Positions 24,689 to 31,012 of a stretch of DNA of 31,012 bases are shown here, piece by piece. The notes under the pieces are model-generated. The model did not search any database, had not been told where the DNA came from, and worked only from the letters and a program-made list of their open reading frames with translations. Positions within the stretch are counted from its first letter, which is position 1. Each line of letters begins with the position of its first letter. Both the position numbers and the translations under genes were made by a program. Location: assembly GCF_042139015.1 (NCBI RefSeq), contig NZ_JBHIKY010000033.1, positions 1-31,012 of the forward strand, written 5' to 3'. The stretch is from JBHIKY01 sp042139015 (GTDB lineage: Bacteria > Bacillota > Bacilli > Bacillales > Marinococcaceae).

Positions 24689-24955
24689 TTACATATTTTG
24701 TTCTAAGGCATCACGAAGCTCGTTTTTATCCATCAAGTTCTTCAGCTTCACGATATTTTTCTTGCCATCTTCTAGATTTTCGACAATATCTTCTGACCCC
24801 AAGAAGATATCGGCTTGTTCAGTCTTGGCGGTTGTTAAATCCGTATGTGAAACATCTGCTTCTTTCCCCATCTCCTTAAGTGCTGCTTTCACGTTCATTT
24901 CTACAATCATGCTGCTGCCTAAACCATTTCCACATACAATTAATACTTTTTTCAT
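24689..24955 (-). CDS. ulaB: PTS EIIB, ascorbate (UlaB) family
   Basis: Cytoplasmic phosphotransfer protein of 88 residues with a strong AGGAGGA site. The phosphocysteine is Cys8 in the loop VLIVCGNGLGSS, followed by a helix (MIVEMNVKAAL) as in UlaB/SgaB proteins. It passes phosphate from an EIIA to the sugar bound by the EIIC encoded downstream. It lies 22 bases after the regulator gene, so the three are one operon. Confidence 0.88.
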   Translation of the reverse strand: MKKVLIVCGNGLGSSMIVEMNVKAALKEMGKEADVSHTDLTTAKTEQADIFLGSEDIVENLEDGKKNIVKLKNLMDKNELRDALEQNM

Positions 24956-24977
24956 AATGGATTCCTCCTCAGATTTT

Positions 24978-27089
24978 TTAAACCTCGACTGATTGATGGA
25001 TTAATTCCATCACGGTTTTACTATCACTTGCTGAAATTAACTGCTCGACATTGTCTTCATTCGATAACAATTCCGTGAGCTGGGCTAATGCTTTTAAATG
25101 GCTTTGATTATCAATCGCTGCTAGTACGATGACTATCTGAGCGCGATGTTTCTCTTTTTCCGAGAAATAAACAGGTTCTTTCAATCGTAGGAAACTCATC
25201 CCCAGCCGTTCGACCCCTGATTCTGGGCGCGCATGAGGGATGGCAATCCTTGGTGCGATGACAATGTAAGGTCCTAACTCGTCCACATTATCAATCATCG
25301 CCTGAACGTAATGCGGTCGAATCGATTGCTGGTCTATCAGTGGCTGAGCAGCTACACTGATTGCTTCTTGCCAGCTGTTTACATGTTTTTTTAATTGGAT
25401 CGTTTGTTCCGTCAATAATTCATTGAGCATAGGCTGTTTGAGCTCCTTTGTTCGCGGAGTATTTTTTTCTAAAAGGTGAACCAACTCTCTTTTCAATTCG
25501 TCTTTTTGATGAATCGTCGCATGGCGTTCGATCACATCAAGCAGGTGATCGGTAGAATTCTTCTCTGGCAGCTTCGAATCGAAAAGCTCATTCATCCGTT
25601 GTATGACCCGTTCCTTTTCGATATTAGTCAATATGGCTGGAACGTGAACAATGGGAATGTTTATCGGTTTAATATAATTCGTTGAAAAGATCACATCCAC
25701 CTGATGTTCATTCTTTTGATATTCCCTCATCGATAGGGTGGTGATGACATTCAAGCCGGTAATCAAATTTTCCAATTGGGTGCGTAACATGTTGGAGGTC
25801 CCGATCCCATTCTCACAAACGATAATGGCTCTCAGCCTGGTTTCGACCTGCTTTTTCTCTTTTGTCAGCCAGCCTCCGAAGTGTAATGAGATGTAAGCCA
25901 CTTCTTCATCCGGAATCGTCTTTCCAACATACTGTTCCAGGTGCCTCACCACTCGTTTCGTCAAATGGAAAATGTCTGGATAGGTTTTTTGAATGGTGTC
26001 AGCTAAATCATTCGCGATCTGCACCCCGTACTTAAGTCGGTAATACGTCGGTTTGATATGAAAAATCAGGTTTTCCCTAAGTCCTTCCTTATCGTCAAAC
26101 ACTATACAGGAATAAAGTTGAAAATCAGCAATCATCTGTTGAACGACTTCTTTCAGGCCGGACAGCTCTCGATCGGTATAACGGCTGAAGTCATCCTGTT
26201 GTACTTTAGAACCCAACAGGTTCATGGTAATAAAGCAAACCTCATCTTCTGGGAAGTCAACCTCCCATAATTTTTCAAGTTTATTCGTAATGAGTAAGGA
26301 AGCCTGGTAAGCTTCTGTTTGCTGCAATACCTGCTTTTCTTCAGGCTGAACAAGAATATAATTCTGTAACTTGATTCTCTTCATAATTATCAAGATCTGT
26401 AAGGAAAGGATTTCCACCATTTCATCTGTCAGAGTCAAGCCTAATTCTTTTTCAGCTTCAAAAAGAAGGTGTCTCACTGAACGCCGCTGATCGGTCTCCT
26501 GTGACCATGTATCAGCTTCTGGCTGGATCATCTTATGAACCTCATTCCTGACGTTCTGCCAATCCGGGTGCGAGATGATTATCGCCAGCATATTGGAAAG
26601 CATCGTTCTTTTTGCATCCTCAGGACCAAACAAGCGATATCCTGAACCTTTTTGGTAGTACAAATGCAAACCAGCTTCACAGCACTCTTGCTTGATAGAT
26701 TTAATGGATTTGGCGATTGTCCCACGGCTCATGCTTGTCAGATCCATAAACCTCTGCATCGAAGCATCTTGTTCTTCTAATAAAATTATTGCTTTAAGCA
26801 GGATTTCACGTTCCTGCTTTGATAAATGATACTGGTAATCTTCAAAACTCTGATCCTGATGAACCATCAGTTTCGTTTTCGAGGCATGTGGCAAAAATAA
26901 ACCCTTGCCATGTTTACTTTCAATTGGTTCTAGCTTCTGAGTCCTTAACCAACTGTTAATCTGATCGAGATCATAATAAATCGTACGTTGTGATACGTTC
27001 ATTTTGGCAACAATATCTTTCGCCGGGATCGGGTCAGTCGATTGTTGTATGATGGATAATAAGTGTGCACGTCTTTTATCCAGTACCAT
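24978..27089 (-). CDS. BglG/MtlR-type PRD regulator with EIIB and EIIA domains
   Basis: Regulator of 703 residues. Order of domains: N-terminal helix-turn-helix (about 5-55, PAKDIVAKMNVSQRTIYYDL), a second HTH (about 85-150), two PRDs (about 180-290 and 295-405, with histidines such as FHIKPTYY and YISLHFGG), an EIIB-like domain with Cys425 (IIVCENGIGTSN), and an EIIA-2 domain (about 550-700) with phospho-site His619 in APRIAIPHARPESGV. DNA-binding HTHs rather than an RNA-binding domain indicate a transcription activator of the MtlR/LicR kind. No separate EIIA gene follows, so His619 may also feed the EIIB at 24689. First gene of the PTS operon. Confidence 0.87.
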   Translation of the reverse strand: MVLDKRRAHLLSIIQQSTDPIPAKDIVAKMNVSQRTIYYDLDQINSWLRTQKLEPIESKHGKGLFLPHASKTKLMVHQDQSFEDYQYHLSKQEREILLKAIILLEEQDASMQRFMDLTSMSRGTIAKSIKSIKQECCEAGLHLYYQKGSGYRLFGPEDAKRTMLSNMLAIIISHPDWQNVRNEVHKMIQPEADTWSQETDQRRSVRHLLFEAEKELGLTLTDEMVEILSLQILIIMKRIKLQNYILVQPEEKQVLQQTEAYQASLLITNKLEKLWEVDFPEDEVCFITMNLLGSKVQQDDFSRYTDRELSGLKEVVQQMIADFQLYSCIVFDDKEGLRENLIFHIKPTYYRLKYGVQIANDLADTIQKTYPDIFHLTKRVVRHLEQYVGKTIPDEEVAYISLHFGGWLTKEKKQVETRLRAIIVCENGIGTSNMLRTQLENLITGLNVITTLSMREYQKNEHQVDVIFSTNYIKPINIPIVHVPAILTNIEKERVIQRMNELFDSKLPEKNSTDHLLDVIERHATIHQKDELKRELVHLLEKNTPRTKELKQPMLNELLTEQTIQLKKHVNSWQEAISVAAQPLIDQQSIRPHYVQAMIDNVDELGPYIVIAPRIAIPHARPESGVERLGMSFLRLKEPVYFSEKEKHRAQIVIVLAAIDNQSHLKALAQLTELLSNEDNVEQLISASDSKTVMELIHQSVEV

Positions 27090-27132
27090 GAGGATCCCCC
27101 TTGTTTTATCCCTTAAGGTGTCATTTTTGCAG

Positions 27133-27210
27133 AATTACACATGTGTTAATTCGATGATCATCTTGTAAGCTTAGTATAGAGCATCATTATAAGTATTGTA
27201 AGAGTTTTCA
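27133..27210 (-). promoter_or_regulatory. PTS operon promoter region with CACATGTG dyad
   Basis: On the operon strand TATACT (27178-27173) is a good -10, with only a weak TTACAA 17 bases upstream (27201-27196), as expected for an activated promoter. The 16-mer at 27195-27210 recurs upstream of the GH4 promoter (14 of 16). Downstream of the -10, AATTACACATGTGTTAATT (27133-27151) is a near-perfect dyad centred on CACATGTG. Confidence 0.45.
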
Positions 27211-27352
27211 GTGTGTAGAGTTTGTATATCGTTATTTTGCAATATTAAACAGTTGGGTTTGGTTTGAGATTAATAATTGAGAAATTTGTATAATGAAGAG
27301 AGAGTATATCTGAGGCGTTAATTAGGAATTCAGTCAAAATATGGTGAAGTGG

Positions 27353-27664
27353 ATGGGGGTTGGATTACAATTAGAAGAAGTGTATCTCACAGATGAAGTC
27401 ATACTGCTAAGAACGAGATTTCTAATCTTAACTGACGAGATTTCACCGGAAGAAGCGATAAGTATTTATGAGAACCTTGGAAATGGAATATCTTATGAAA
27501 AAAAACTAACCTTTCATGGCATTAAATATCTTCACCGAATCGATTCTTATTTTGATCCATATGGATACTTATCACTAAAGCATCGTTTAAAGCTTGAAAT
27601 AGCAAGAGAGCATTATAAATTGAAAATACCTCAAAAAAGTGCATTTCTGCTGTATTCCAATTAG
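27353..27664 (+). CDS. Hypothetical 103-residue protein
   Basis: The start is uncertain: ATG at 27341 has no ribosome binding site, and ATG at 27353 has only GAAGTGG upstream. The product looks like a small soluble alpha/beta protein (GLQLEEVYLTDEVILLRTRF; YGYLSLKHRLKLEIAREHYK). No family is recognised. It ends 51 bases before the dehydrogenase gene on the same strand and may share its transcript. Confidence 0.4.
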   Translation: MGVGLQLEEVYLTDEVILLRTRFLILTDEISPEEAISIYENLGNGISYEKKLTFHGIKYLHRIDSYFDPYGYLSLKHRLKLEIAREHYKLKIPQKSAFLLYSN

Positions 27665-27715
27665 TGTTGAATGCGGACTCTTTCATTACCTAATAACAAG
27701 TATGGGGGAAATCTA

Positions 27716-28648
27716 ATGAACATACATAATATACTGGTTGCAGGAAACTATGAAAGGGAATTCCAGGAACAGTTACCAGCTAATACACCTCAGAGCTTTC
27801 GTTTTAAGCAGATTGATGAAATTACAGAAGTGGATTTGTCATGGGCAGATGCCTATGTCGGCTTTAATCCATGCCCAGGCTTTCACCTTGCCGGAATTAA
27901 ATGGGTACATTCGTTTAATGCTGGTATAAATAACTATTTGGAAATGGAGGGATGGAAGGAACATGATATTCTTCTAACCCGAACTGTCTGCGCGTTCGGA
28001 CAGAAAATAAGTGAGTATTGTTTAAGTTATGTTTTAAGGGATCTTCAATTACATCACTACTTTGAAATAAAACAAAGGGAGAAGAAGTGGGACCCAAAAA
28101 CTCCTCAAATGGTAAAGGATCAAACGATTGTCATATTTGGTACAGGGGAAATTGGACAGACGGCAGCCAAGGTATTTTCAAGCTTTGGGGCTACCGTATT
28201 CGGCGTCTCGCACAGCGGCAGGCAAAAGGAGCATTTTCACAAGGTGAGGAAAACCAGCTCTGCAAGCACGCTGACTGCACAGGCAGATTGGATTATCAGC
28301 ACTTTGCCTTTGACAAATGAAACGAGTAAGTTATTTGATCGTGCGTTTTTCAGCAATTTAAACGGCGCTGTCTTTATTAATGTCGGAAGGGGTCATACGG
28401 TAGATGAGCAAGCGCTCATTGAAGCGCTAAATTCCAGAAGGGTCCGTTATGCGGTGTTAGATGTTCTGGAAACAGAACCGCTGCCAGAAACTTCAGAGCT
28501 GTGGAACAGAGACGATATATTCATCACCCCTCACATATCAGCCGTGACAGAGCTGAATGAAGCGATAGCATGCTTTGTGGACACATTGAAAAGAATCGAA
28601 AATAATGAAGTTTTACCTAATAAAGTAGATTTATCGAAAGGATATTAA
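27716..28648 (+). CDS. D-isomer-specific 2-hydroxyacid dehydrogenase
   Basis: NAD(P)-dependent dehydrogenase of 310 residues. ATG at 27716 is chosen because GGGGGAA lies seven to eight bases upstream, while the earlier in-frame ATG at 27671 has no site. The NAD loop is IVIFGTGEIGQTAAKVFSSF. Catalytic residues are Arg225 (INVGRGHTVDE), Glu254 (LETEPLP) and His273 (FITPHISA). It belongs to the glyoxylate/hydroxypyruvate reductase-like group, but the substrate is not readable. No promoter was recognised; it may be co-transcribed with the small gene before it. Confidence 0.87.
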   Translation: MNIHNILVAGNYEREFQEQLPANTPQSFRFKQIDEITEVDLSWADAYVGFNPCPGFHLAGIKWVHSFNAGINNYLEMEGWKEHDILLTRTVCAFGQKISEYCLSYVLRDLQLHHYFEIKQREKKWDPKTPQMVKDQTIVIFGTGEIGQTAAKVFSSFGATVFGVSHSGRQKEHFHKVRKTSSASTLTAQADWIISTLPLTNETSKLFDRAFFSNLNGAVFINVGRGHTVDEQALIEALNSRRVRYAVLDVLETEPLPETSELWNRDDIFITPHISAVTELNEAIACFVDTLKRIENNEVLPNKVDLSKGY

Positions 28649-28700
28649 TATATAAGTAGGAACTATTGGTGGAGAAAAAAATATCGATTGGAGGTCTTGA

Positions 28701-28907
28701 ATGAAAAATACAAACCATCGAAATTATGAGAAGTCCCCAGGCACTGAACCATTTATTGGAAAATTTTACAATGTGGATGGGCGGCGTCTGGTACTAAAAT
28801 TTGCTGGATCTGGCAGCCCCGTTGTAGTGTTTCTACCCGCAGCAGGTATGACTGGCTCAAGATATAATGATACAAGAATGGGGAAACCTTATGTCAGCCG
28901 TACAGTG
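28701..28907 (+). pseudogene. Alpha/beta-hydrolase gene truncated at a repeat
   Basis: The 5' end is intact: GGAGG six bases before ATG. The first ~55 residues fit an alpha/beta hydrolase N terminus: FYNVDGRRLVLKFAGSGSPV, then VVFLPAAGMTGSR with the oxyanion-hole strand-turn. Hydrolase-like sequence stops near 28870. From 28908 the DNA is the dispersed repeat, and the open frame ends within it at about 28979. The catalytic Ser-Asp-His part is missing, so the gene is dead. The rest of it is not found in the window. Confidence 0.72.
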
Positions 28908-28989
28908 CTGCCCACGGAAAGCGAAGGACTTGTCCACTGCATTTTTACCATGCAAAAAGGGGGCGAGTATCATTTATGATACAGCCCCT
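28908..28989. repeat. Dispersed repeat, near-identical copy
   Basis: Same element and orientation as 20485-20565, starting GCTGCCCACGGAAAGCGAAG and ending in the GTATCAT/ATGATAC and GGGGC/GCCCC hairpin. It has three small differences from that copy. It sits exactly where the hydrolase gene stops making sense, which supports a mobile or recombination origin. Confidence 0.82.
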
Positions 28990-29081
28990 TCTATTATTAA
29001 AATTACATTTGTACTGCAAAATTGTCATGGTTACATACCTTTGTGAAACATATATTGCCTGGGGGAAATGCCTCCTCCCGG

Positions 29082-29525
29082 TTAATTTAAAATCCTTGAA
29101 TATTTTAGAGCTCCGATTAATGACTCAAAATCTTCGTTTACTTGGTTAATAACTGCTTCTTCTTTCCCTTCGGTGGAAAGGCTTGGGTTAATTTCTAACA
29201 AATGCCCTCCTTTAAAAGTGATCTCCATTCTTTTTGGAGGGGTGTTGTTGTTAGACCTATACTGCTCAAAATATTCCTTCATGCTAATGATTTCGTCTGT
29301 AAACCATGTTTCCTTTGTCACGTTATTAGTTGCGTCCACACTTAAAACTGTGAGGGTACCATCCTTTCTGTTCACGATGAAGAGTTTATTCTCTTTAGGA
29401 GTAAGAACTTCTAAAGGTTTGTAGTTGTCTGATTCGAATACCTCTTCTGTAAACTCTAAGACAGCGGCAGAACGTAATTGTTCAAGAGAAGTATTACTTA
29501 ATCTTTCGAAAATGCTGATTCCCAT
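29082..29525 (-). CDS. Hypothetical 147-residue protein
   Basis: ATG at 29525 follows TAGGAGG at ten bases; a TTG nine bases earlier is too close to the site. The product is soluble, with alternating strands (ENKLFIVNRKDGTLTVLSVD; KRMEITFKGGHLLEINPSLS) and a C-terminal helix (INQVNEDFESLIGALKYSRI), loosely like a PH-type or small beta-barrel fold. No family is recognised. It is monocistronic. Confidence 0.6.
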   Translation of the reverse strand: MGISIFERLSNTSLEQLRSAAVLEFTEEVFESDNYKPLEVLTPKENKLFIVNRKDGTLTVLSVDATNNVTKETWFTDEIISMKEYFEQYRSNNNTPPKRMEITFKGGHLLEINPSLSTEGKEEAVINQVNEDFESLIGALKYSRILN

Positions 29526-29618
29526 TAAAATCAAACCTCCTATAATATATTTTATATTATAAAAATACCCAATATTTTCAACCCAAAACCTATATATTGG
29601 AAATGAATCTATGTAACT

Positions 29619-29655
29619 ATCGACTTAGTCAACTAAAGATTGATAGTCGATTTTT
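29619..29655 (+). terminator. Hairpin with T run, orphan terminator-like
   Basis: ATCGACT (29619-29625) pairs with AGTCGAT (29645-29651), followed by TTTT. It faces rightward, yet no intact rightward gene lies upstream, and the DinB-like gene starts 118 bases later. It may be a relic terminator or a leader structure. Confidence 0.4.
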
Positions 29656-29773
29656 CTCGACAATATTTATCTATAACCAAAGTTCTATTTAAGTGAATTT
29701 AAAGGTAACATTTTCTTTTTTGTGGAATTCTTATAGTAATGAATAATATAAAAACCATTTTTCAGGAGGTACT

Positions 29774-30229
29774 ATGAATAATAAAGAAGTAATATTAGAA
29801 CAGTTACAAGCTTGTCAAGAAAATACGTGGTTTGTATCGTTACTACACTCAGTTGACGGACTTACCGAAGAACAAGCAAATTGGACGCCAACCGACACAT
29901 CTAACTCGATTTTCGAGATAGTAAATCACTTAATCTTCTATAATGAACGGTATTTAAATCGGTTCAAAGATATCCCAAATGAAAAAAATGATGATAACAA
30001 TACGTTTAAGAACAGAAAAGACTTAAAATGGAATGAGGCTGTCATGAAGATAACAGAGATTATGAGTGAATGGACCGATGCTGTGAAGGAAGCTGATAAC
30101 AATAAATTCGATGAAAGAGTATCTGAACTTGCGCACCTGACTATTCATACTACATACCATACTGGACAAATCATATTTATTAGGAAGCTGCAAGGAATTT
30201 GGAAGCCAGATGAGGGAGTCATTGGATAA
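29774..30229 (+). CDS. DinB-family (metal-binding four-helix) protein
   Basis: Protein of 151 residues with CAGGAGG just before its ATG. The DinB/DUF664 fold is indicated by IFEIVNHLIFYNERYLNRFK with His52 and by LTIHTTYHTGQIIFIRKLQG with His125 and His129, the three histidines that bind a divalent metal in this family. Members include damage-inducible proteins and thiol transferases of the bacillithiol S-transferase type. The activity of this one is not known. It is monocistronic. Confidence 0.85.
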   Translation: MNNKEVILEQLQACQENTWFVSLLHSVDGLTEEQANWTPTDTSNSIFEIVNHLIFYNERYLNRFKDIPNEKNDDNNTFKNRKDLKWNEAVMKITEIMSEWTDAVKEADNNKFDERVSELAHLTIHTTYHTGQIIFIRKLQGIWKPDEGVIG

Positions 30230-30244
30230 ACTCTTCTGCTTCTT

Positions 30245-30268
30245 AAAGTAGAAACCATTCTACTTTTA
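30245..30268 (+). terminator. Terminator after the DinB-like gene
   Basis: AAAGTAGAA-ACCA-TTCTACTTT is a perfect 9-bp stem ending in a T run (TTTTAT), 16 bases past the stop codon. Confidence 0.65.
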
Positions 30269-30370
30269 TCATCTGGAGATGCCAGCAAACTATTACTTGC
30301 TCTATTAGCATTAAATACATTTAAATGGATCACTACGCCATAAGAAATTCATAATAAAAGTTAAACAAAG

Positions 30371-30413
30371 CCTGTATCTAGAATTACTCGGTGATCTAAG
30401 ATACAGGTTTTTT
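30371..30413. terminator. Terminator between convergent genes
   Basis: CCTGTATCT (30371-30379) pairs with AGATACAGG (30399-30407), followed by TTTTTT. It lies between the DinB-like gene and the leftward C1q-like gene. The T run favours rightward transcripts; a weaker T-rich side serves the other direction. Confidence 0.72.
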
Positions 30414-30442
30414 ATCCATGAGATTTCTATTCTATTTTTAAC

Positions 30443-30986
30443 TTAAAGTGAAGATATTCTAGCGGCTGCAAAATGCGATCCGGTTTCTGCAGTAGAGATT
30501 GTGCCGGCTGTGCTGCTTTGAGCATAAATTTCTACTCGGTCTCCTGGGCACAGCTGAAGTATATCACTAACTGCTGCGCCATTTAAGAATGGTACAGGAC
30601 CAAAGAAATCGTTATCAATAGAAATTGCTGGTTCACCGTTTACCCTAATCTCGATTCGGGTTCTATAGTTTACATTTGGGTTATCAGGGCTGAATCCTAT
30701 AAACGCAACCAAAAAATAAATTCCTCGTGAAGATGGTTTAAATGTTGAAGTAGCAGGCTTATATTCATTTCCCAGATCAAATTGTACAGTTGGAAATACT
30801 ACTTTCACAAACGTATCAGCAGGAAGAGTTTGTGTAACGGTTTGATTCACGGCACGAAATGCTGAATCTTTAATTAAACAATCAGTGTCACCGTCAAGTC
30901 TTTTTGAACATATACTGCTCATTAATTTTGAACACTTTTCGCTTGAAACAAAGTTTCTCGATGTTTAATGCGGTGGCTGTTGCCAT
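30443..30986 (-). pseudogene. C1q-like (spore/exosporium type) protein gene with apparent 5' frameshift
   Basis: The long frame from ATG 30922 (159 residues) has a jelly-roll pattern: FKPSSRGIYFLVAFIGFSPD, IEIRVNGEPAISIDNDFFGP, LQLCPGDRVEIYAQSS and a C-terminal HFAAARISSL, as in C1q/TNF-like proteins of bacilli. That ATG has no ribosome binding site. A better start, ATG 30986 with GGAGG 12 bases upstream, opens another frame (MATATALNIEKLCFKRKVFK, INEQYMFKKT) that stops at 30894. Removing one base near 30897-30906 joins FKK to LDGDTDC and gives about 180 residues. Either the gene is frameshifted or translation starts at 30922. A sequencing slip in the A run is possible. Confidence 0.6.
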
Positions 30987-31012
30987 TTAAATGAATAACC
31001 TCCGAACGATGG

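Noticed and set aside
30230..30343. Open frame continuing in phase past the DinB stop codon (possible readthrough extension)
   Set aside because: A terminator-like hairpin follows the stop at once and DinB-family proteins end here; the in-phase frame is probably chance or unrelated debris.
1..31012. CRISPR arrays, tRNA or rRNA genes, riboswitches, prophage
   Set aside because: I found no regularly spaced repeats, no cloverleaf or rRNA signatures, no recognisable riboswitch core and no phage structural genes.

Overview
The window reads as a low-GC, Gram-positive chromosome of the family Bacillaceae. Ribosome binding sites are strong AGGAGG types, several genes start with TTG or GTG, there are CcpA-type cre sites and intrinsic terminators, and the gene families are typical bacilli (MalK/MalR/MaeN, CitS/CitT/CitM, YycO-like and C1q-like proteins). 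A Halobacillus, Virgibacillus, Oceanobacillus or Bacillus relative fits, but the species cannot be fixed from this sequence. No rRNA, tRNA, CRISPR array or intact transposase was seen.

Layout. 1-1000: a degenerate copy of a repeat, a small membrane protein and gene debris. 1028-4864: a malate module, malK-malR-maeN, with a terminator between regulator and transporter and a perfect cre site before maeN. 5159-5588: two tiny leftward ORFs. 5881-9542: a second, visibly GC-richer di/tricarboxylate module, citS-citT, convergent with a CitMHS citrate transporter. 10319-13396: a TetR-controlled operon of an MFS exporter, an ABM monooxygenase-like protein and an NADPH-dependent FMN reductase, with one 19-bp operator at both promoters. 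13856-17643: short-chain 3-keto-acid use, with scoA-scoB, a LysR regulator and an AtoE transporter; the scoA and atoE promoters share a conserved ~50-bp module. 17780-20250: a frameshifted YCII-type gene, a histidine-rich membrane protein and an aldo/keto reductase. 20485-21543: a repeat copy, a secreted papain-like (YycO-type) protein and an unknown small protein. 21688-27089: a GH4 glycosidase convergent with an UlaA/UlaB-type PTS and a PRD regulator that carries EIIB and EIIA domains. 27341-31012: a D-2-hydroxyacid dehydrogenase, a hydrolase gene cut off next to a third repeat copy, an unknown protein, a DinB-fold protein and a spore-type C1q-like protein whose 5' end appears frameshifted.

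The common theme is uptake of organic acids and sugars under dedicated sensors: external malate and citrate by CitA-type kinases, 3-keto acids by a LysR regulator, and a phosphorylated carbohydrate by a PRD activator. Overlaid on this is decay: three or four broken genes and three copies of an IS-end-like repeat. The best candidate for something not yet described is the GH4 plus Ula-type PTS locus. It lacks the known ascorbate catabolic genes, appears to keep its only EIIA inside the regulator, and its GH4 gene has an unusual translation start.
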